NCBI GenBank assembly: GCA_947254205.1 | Contig: CAMYCE010000082.1 | Location: forward strand, 1 to 10,052 | Reading direction: 5' to 3' | Length of the DNA: 10,052 nucleotides | From: an uncultured Prevotellaceae bacterium | GTDB lineage: Bacteria > Bacteroidota > Bacteroidia > Bacteroidales > Muribaculaceae | The notes under the pieces: generated by a model | Told to the model about the DNA's origin: nothing | Seen by the model: the letters and a program-made list of their open reading frames with translations, nothing else | Databases searched by the model: none | Translations under genes and position numbers: made by a program | Shown here: in pieces, positions 7,219-10,052 of the stretch | Layout of the letters: the number at the start of each line of letters is the position of its first letter | Numbering within the stretch: the stretch's first letter is position 1

Positions 7219-7572
7219 ATGAAGCGAAAACAATACACATTGCCTCCGATTTTGGAGCTTTCAGGCATGATGGAGGAGACACAAGGACGCACTATTTTAC
7301 TTCATGTCCGCTCGCTCACCTGCGTTGAAATTTTCAGCAAGGGCGACATTGAGCTTGCCGAGGGCGTGATTAGCCGTGAATTTACCTTTATCAACTCTTT
7401 AGGCTTGCCCGAGGTGGCTATAATGGCTGTGCACTTTTGCGAGGGCGATGCCCATCCCGATTTTGACCAGTGCCAACCCTACCTCAATGAGTTGGCAGAA
7501 TATTACATCAATTATACCTATTTTGAAGATAGGTTAATTTACGAAGAAGAAACAAAAATAAAATGGAATTAA
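7219..7572 (+). CDS. Hypothetical acidic protein, 117 aa, coupled to an HTH regulator
   Basis: ATG at 7219 follows CTTTTTAAAAA; the stop TAA is at 7570-7572. The protein starts basic (MKRKQYTLPPILELSGMMEE), then has a mixed alpha/beta middle (TILLHVRSLTCVEIFSKGDIELAEG, about aa 25-50) and an acidic, Tyr-rich end (ELAEYYINYTYFEDRLIYEEET). No catalytic motif, membrane segment or signal peptide is seen, and the family is not recognised. Its end overlaps the start of the helix-turn-helix gene by 10 nt, so the two are probably translationally coupled. Such a pair could be a toxin-antitoxin or anti-repressor/repressor pair, but no toxin fold is apparent, so this is only a possibility. Confidence 0.75.
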   Translation: MKRKQYTLPPILELSGMMEETQGRTILLHVRSLTCVEIFSKGDIELAEGVISREFTFINSLGLPEVAIMAVHFCEGDAHPDFDQCQPYLNELAEYYINYTYFEDRLIYEEETKIKWN

Positions 7573-7799
7573 ACGAAAATACAAGAGATAAAGAGCGCAA
7601 GCGCATAGGCGAGCGCATAAAGGAGATGAGACTGAATGCCGGCTTGTCTCAATCAGACTGTGCAACTTTATGTGGTATGAAGCAATCGAGCCTTGCACGC
7701 ATAGAGGCTGGGCGTTTTTGTATCGGGTTTGACACGTTGTCTAAGATAGGCTATCATCTTGGTGCGAAGATTGACTACATGCCACTAACGAAAAGCTAA
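7563..7799 (+). CDS. XRE-family helix-turn-helix DNA-binding protein, 78 aa
   Basis: ATG at 7563 lies inside the last codons of the 117-aa gene; the stop is TAA 7797-7799. After a charged N-terminus, the segment RIGERIKEMRLNAGLSQSDC begins a Cro/CI-type HTH: helix 1 (IGERIKEMRLNAG), helix 2 (SQSDCATLCG), recognition helix (KQSSLARIEAG), then FDTLSKIGYHLGAKID as helices 4-5. This is nearly the whole protein, so it has no added dimerisation or enzyme domain. Members of this family bind operator DNA as dimers. It would regulate either its own small-gene group or the adjacent phage genes. The leading A-rich sequence and the overlap support this start. The family call is strong; the target is unknown. 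Confidence 0.9.
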   Translation: MELNENTRDKERKRIGERIKEMRLNAGLSQSDCATLCGMKQSSLARIEAGRFCIGFDTLSKIGYHLGAKIDYMPLTKS

Positions 7800-7866
7800 T
7801 ATGTTAAATTACACGCAAGGCAAAAGGCTGGAGTGGCAGTTGCATGAGTGAACATCACACACACAG

Positions 7867-7904
7867 AAACGTCCCCAACAGAGTTAAATTTGTTGGGGAC
7901 GTTT
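7867..7904 (+). terminator. Perfect 14-bp hairpin terminator after the HTH gene
   Basis: AAACGTCCCCAACA (7867-7880) and TGTTGGGGACGTTT (7891-7904) pair without mismatch around a 10-nt loop. TACTTTT follows on the plus strand. It lies 67 nt past the HTH stop and would end that transcript. It also has a run of A before it, so it could work on the other strand. Confidence 0.75.
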
Positions 7905-7909
7905 TACTT

Positions 7910-7929
7910 TTGTTGCTATATTGTTGCTA
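7910..7929 (+). repeat. Two direct repeats of TTGTTGCTA, 11 bp apart
   Basis: TTGTTGCTA occurs at 7910-7918 and 7921-7929, one helical turn apart, immediately after the hairpin terminator. A third copy is at 8071-8079. Closely phased short repeats at the edge of a mobile element are the pattern of arm-type sites for an integrase or excision factor, but no such gene is in the window to link them to. Confidence 0.45.
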
Positions 7930-8014
7930 AGAAATCGATTTTTACTTTTATAATATTGGTTTACAATGGCTTATATACACCAATTAGTATTTAACAAGAA
8001 AAATGCAAGCAAAA

Positions 8015-8046
8015 TTTGGAAAATAATAACACATCTCTTATCTTTG
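8015..8046 (+). promoter_or_regulatory. Canonical Bacteroidota promoter for a probable small RNA
   Basis: TTTG at 8015-8018, a 20-nt spacer and TATCTTTG at 8039-8046 match both consensus elements and the spacing, the same as the promoter at 6829-6860. Transcription should begin near 8053. No protein gene follows on this strand before the terminator at 8192. Confidence 0.65.
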
Positions 8047-8052
8047 CAATAG

Positions 8053-8230
8053 TGGTAACAAAATTCCCAATTGTTGCTACCGGCAAAGGTATAGCCCTCC
8101 CTGTTAACGCCAGTTGACAGAGAGGCAACCTGAAAGGAAAAAGAAAAAGAAAGAAGATTAAAAGTTTTTTTGTTGTTTTAGGGAAATGAAAGAGAGAACC
8201 TTGAAATTTCGAGGCTCTCTCCATTTTATA
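8053..8230 (+). ncRNA. Candidate structured small RNA of about 180 nt
   Basis: A strong promoter precedes this stretch and an intrinsic terminator closes it. Between them there is no start codon until 8187, and that one opens only a 20-codon frame through the terminator. The first half folds well. GTTGC (8073-8077) pairs with GCAAC (8125-8129) and encloses a hairpin made of CTCCCTGTTAAC (8097-8108), the loop GCCA, and GTTGACAGAGAG (8113-8124), which has one mismatch and one wobble. TACC/GGTA (8078-8081, 8088-8091) can form a small side hairpin. A purine-rich single-stranded linker (8131-8160) leads to the terminator. It lacks the SRP-RNA GGAAG core, tmRNA features, and the 5'/3' end pairing of 6S RNA, so the class is unknown. 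It could instead be an attachment-site structure. Confidence 0.45.
8192..8221. terminator. Long hairpin terminator, probably bidirectional
   Basis: GAGAGAACCTTGAAA (8192-8206) and TTTCGAGGCTCTCTC (8207-8221) are inverted copies with one mismatch and one G-T pair. On the plus strand CATTTTATATC follows and would end the candidate small RNA. On the minus strand TTTCATTTCCC follows and would end the transcript of the secreted-protein gene, whose stop is at 8249. Confidence 0.65.
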
Positions 8231-8248
8231 TCTATAAAAAATAATTGA

Positions 8249-9121
8249 CTACAAAGTGCCCCCCATGCGACGATAGAGCATGAGTGTGCGATAAAAATCT
8301 TTGATTTGATTGTCGGTGAGCATTTTCACATGGTTCACGCCGCGTGTGCTCTTATAGGTGACACGCGCCCACTTGCAGTGGGCCAAGGCATAGACAAGGT
8401 CTTTGTCGTTTTTCGACAACTTATCGTCAAAATTCTCCCAATAAATACGACTTCCACCTGTGCCTTCGCGAGTAGCCGTGGGCTTAAAGCTATAGTCATA
8501 GCCATCGATCAAAAATTCCACATGGTCGATGCCCAACGGGTCATCGGCACAATATTGACCTCGCAACCGCAAAGCAGTGGGGCGAGAACCTTGCACATTG
8601 AAATAGAAAAATAGTGCATTTTGCATGTCGCCCATTTCAACATCGCCGGGCAGATACTGCTCTACATCGGCCTCATGGTTGCGATTGAAATAGGGCAACA
8701 ACTCGCTTGTTGATTCCTTGATGGGGTCGTCGAGCCAAGTCATGCGCTTGGGCAACTTAAAGTCGGGCACCGTGTATTGTATCGCCAAGAGTGAGTCGAG
8801 ATAGGCCTTTTCTCTATCGGCACGAGCCTTGCGCTGCCGGGCATTGAGATAGGGCACTCCTTTTTTCTCGGCAACAAGACGTGCATAATATTCTTCACGA
8901 TCGGCTTGCTTGGCTTTGACCTTTTTTTCTTTTTTGCGAGTGCGCGCCTCGCGTTGTTGCTCCGCTGTGGGACGCTCGGGGTGCAGTCGGCGCACAGGCA
9001 TGCGCAGTGTGGGGTCTAAATCGTTGTCGTCGGGTGAAATAGCTATTGTTGCGCCCTGCATTGTGGGTGTCGTGCACAATAAAACTATCAAGCCTATCAA
9101 AAAAGAAGAAAATTTTGCCAT
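8249..9121 (-). CDS. Secreted or periplasmic hypothetical protein, 290 aa
   Basis: ATG at 9119-9121, stop at 8249-8251. Residues 1-24 are a classical signal peptide: Lys3, the hydrophobic core FLIGLIVLLC, and a probable cut after MQGA. No lipobox is present where a lipoprotein would have one, although Cys16 lies inside the core. Residues about 40-115 are extremely charged (Arg, Lys, Glu) and helical, including TRKKEKKVKAKQADREEYYA. Residues about 120-290 look like a folded mixed domain (YFNVQGSRPTALRLRGQYCADDPLG, GTGGSRIYWENFDDKLS, VTYKSTRGVNHVKML). I do not recognise the family. It is divergent from purT with 185 nt between the start codons. Exported proteins of this type are common in Bacteroidales genomes, so it is taken as chromosomal. 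Confidence 0.85.
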   Translation of the reverse strand: MAKFSSFLIGLIVLLCTTPTMQGATIAISPDDNDLDPTLRMPVRRLHPERPTAEQQREARTRKKEKKVKAKQADREEYYARLVAEKKGVPYLNARQRKARADREKAYLDSLLAIQYTVPDFKLPKRMTWLDDPIKESTSELLPYFNRNHEADVEQYLPGDVEMGDMQNALFFYFNVQGSRPTALRLRGQYCADDPLGIDHVEFLIDGYDYSFKPTATREGTGGSRIYWENFDDKLSKNDKDLVYALAHCKWARVTYKSTRGVNHVKMLTDNQIKDFYRTLMLYRRMGGTL

Positions 9122-9196
9122 ATTTTATTTGTAGAAAAAGCACTTATCCTAACAGAATAATGAATGTGGGAGAAAAATTGGGGATAATGCCGGGTG

Positions 9197-9204
9197 CAAA
9201 GTTA
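9197..9204 (-). promoter_or_regulatory. Possible -7 box for the secreted-protein gene
   Basis: Read on the minus strand this is TAACTTTG, which fits TAnnTTTG and would start RNA about 70 nt before the ATG at 9121. No TTTG lies at the right distance upstream, so the call is weak. Confidence 0.3.
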
Positions 9205-9243
9205 ATAATTTTTATTCAGTAAAATAAGCCTTGCAGGCAAGCA

Positions 9244-9275
9244 CTTGTGTAATTCAGTCAAGAAAACTAATTTTG
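9244..9275 (+). promoter_or_regulatory. Probable promoter of purT
   Basis: TAATTTTG at 9268-9275 fits the Bacteroidota -7 box. CTTG at 9244-9247, exactly 20 nt upstream, matches three of four bases of the -33 element. The expected start near 9282 leaves a leader of about 25 nt before the purT ATG. Confidence 0.5.
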
Positions 9276-9306
9276 CGATAGAAGAAACTGCAAAACATCA
9301 ATAACA

Positions 9307-10052
9307 ATGACAAAGATAGGAAGCATTGGAACCGAGATTGGCAAAAAAGCCCTCTTGCTGGGCAGTGGAGAACTGGGCAAGGAAGTTGCCATCGAACTCG
9401 TGAGGCTGGGAGTTGAAGTTGTGGCCTGTGACCGATATACAGGAGCCCCTGCCATGCTTGTTGCCCGGCACTCGCATGTGCTCAACATGCTCGATGGTGC
9501 TCAACTGCGTGCTGTGGTAGAGGCCGAGAAACCCGACTATATCATTCCCGAAGTTGAAGCCATAGCCACCGGCACGCTTGTGGAGCTTGAAAAAGAAGGC
9601 TACCATGTGACCCCAACGGCACAAGCCGCCTTGCTCACAATGAACCGCGAGGGAATACGCCGCCTTGCAGCCGAAGAATTGGGCATCAAGACCTCGCCCT
9701 ACCGCTTTGCTTCTACTCAAGCCCAATTTGAGCAAGCTGTCGAAGAAATTGGCATGCCTTGTGTGGTGAAGCCCATCATGAGCAGCTCGGGGCACGGGCA
9801 GAGCGTGATTAAAACTCAAGCCGACATTGAGCAGGCTTGGCGCATCTCGCAAGAGGGTGGCCGAGCAGGAGCTGGCAGGGTGATTGTTGAGGGCTTTGTC
9901 GACTTTGACTATGAAATCACCATGCTCACAGTGCGCAACGTGGCAGGCACCCAGTTTTGCGAGCCTGTGGGCCACATTCAAGCCGATGGCGACTATCGCT
10001 ATAGCTGGCAACCCCAAGCCATGAGCGCCCAAGCCCTAAGCCAAGCCCACGA
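9307..10052 (+). CDS. purT: Formate-dependent phosphoribosylglycinamide formyltransferase (3' part beyond window)
   Basis: PurT uses formate and ATP to formylate GAR to FGAR in purine synthesis in the cytoplasm, replacing the folate-dependent PurN step. From ATG 9307 there are 248 codons to the right edge, about 63% of the usual 390 aa or so. The ATP-grasp features align with E. coli PurT in my memory, with the same numbering: the nucleotide-fold loop GSGELGKE at 19-26, Glu82 in EVEAIAT, Arg114 in TMNREGIRRLAAEELG, Lys155 in VVKPIMSSSG, Glu195 in VIVEGF, and EPVGHIQADGDYRYSWQPQ near the edge. Residue 163, in SSSGHGQS, is His where E. coli has Lys; I take this as family variation. The frame is intact throughout. 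It has its own promoter and is divergent from the secreted-protein gene; no other purine gene is visible nearby. Confidence 0.97.
   Translation, partial: MTKIGSIGTEIGKKALLLGSGELGKEVAIELVRLGVEVVACDRYTGAPAMLVARHSHVLNMLDGAQLRAVVEAEKPDYIIPEVEAIATGTLVELEKEGYHVTPTAQAALLTMNREGIRRLAAEELGIKTSPYRFASTQAQFEQAVEEIGMPCVVKPIMSSSGHGQSVIKTQADIEQAWRISQEGGRAGAGRVIVEGFVDFDYEITMLTVRNVAGTQFCEPVGHIQADGDYRYSWQPQAMSAQALSQAH

Larger units (their letters stand above)
7800..8248. other. Intergenic region, likely edge of the phage element
   Basis: No convincing protein gene is present. The only plus-strand frame adjoining the regulator is a 16-codon one at 7801-7851 (MLNYTQGK...), whose ATG begins one base after the HTH stop codon. 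The region holds a hairpin terminator, TTGTTGCTA repeats, a strong promoter, a structured probable small RNA and a second terminator. Phage-like genes lie on its left and ordinary chromosomal genes on its right, so an attachment site is expected here. No tRNA or tmRNA gene was found in it. Confidence 0.5.

Noticed and set aside
7801..7851. 16-codon frame starting one base after the HTH stop codon
   Set aside because: Too short to judge, with no recognisable motif; the coupling position alone is not enough to call a gene.
8053..8230. tRNA, tmRNA, SRP RNA or 6S RNA in the structured intergenic stretch
   Set aside because: No cloverleaf, no SRP GGAAG core, no tmRNA features and no pairing between the 5' and 3' ends; only an unclassified small RNA is supported.
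8187..8249. 20-codon plus-strand frame from ATG 8187
   Set aside because: It reads through the terminator hairpin and has no ribosome-binding context of note.
9298..10032. Minus-strand open frame of 244 codons
   Set aside because: It is antisense to purT, whose residues match the family throughout.

Overview
The window looks like the junction between an integrated phage, or phage-derived element, and the chromosome of a Bacteroidales bacterium. Two things point to Bacteroidales. The promoters match the Bacteroidota form: a TAnnTTTG -7 box, with TTTG about 20 nt upstream in the two best cases, and little Shine-Dalgarno signal. The phage proteins also resemble, from memory, hypothetical proteins of Bacteroides and Prevotella prophages. 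Whether the host is Prevotella, Muribaculaceae or another family cannot be settled from this stretch.

Region 1 (1-6254, minus strand) is a three-gene block read right to left. It holds a 171-aa protein with a glycine/alanine-rich hydrophobic start, a 473-aa coiled-coil protein, and a giant protein of at least 1413 aa that runs off the left edge. The order small, medium, giant and the physical character of the three recall the internal virion (DNA-ejection) proteins of podoviruses, such as T7 gp14-gp15-gp16. This is an inference from architecture, not from visible homology. The giant protein carries a 31-residue hydrophobic tandem repeat and two low-complexity linkers, like 'large polyvalent' phage proteins.

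Region 2 (6255-7799, plus strand) starts at a compact divergent promoter region. It holds a 116-aa protein with a DUF5681-like, small-terminase-like N-terminus and its own terminator. Next comes a canonical Bacteroidota promoter driving three small genes: an 80-aa unknown, a 117-aa unknown, and a 78-aa XRE-type helix-turn-helix regulator that overlaps the 117-aa gene by 10 nt. A short GC hairpin lies inside this group.

Region 3 (7800-8248) has no convincing protein gene but is rich in signals. It contains a perfect 14-bp hairpin terminator, three copies of TTGTTGCTA (two spaced 11 bp apart), and a near-ideal promoter followed by a strongly structured stretch that ends in a second terminator. 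I read this last part as a small RNA of about 180 nt. The phage/chromosome boundary most likely falls here.

Region 4 (8249-10052) appears chromosomal. A 290-aa secreted protein of unknown function lies on the minus strand. Divergent from it is purT (formate-dependent GAR transformylase), cut by the right edge. The ejection block, the terminase-like gene and the regulator probably belong to one mobile element; purT and the secreted protein are likely host neighbours.
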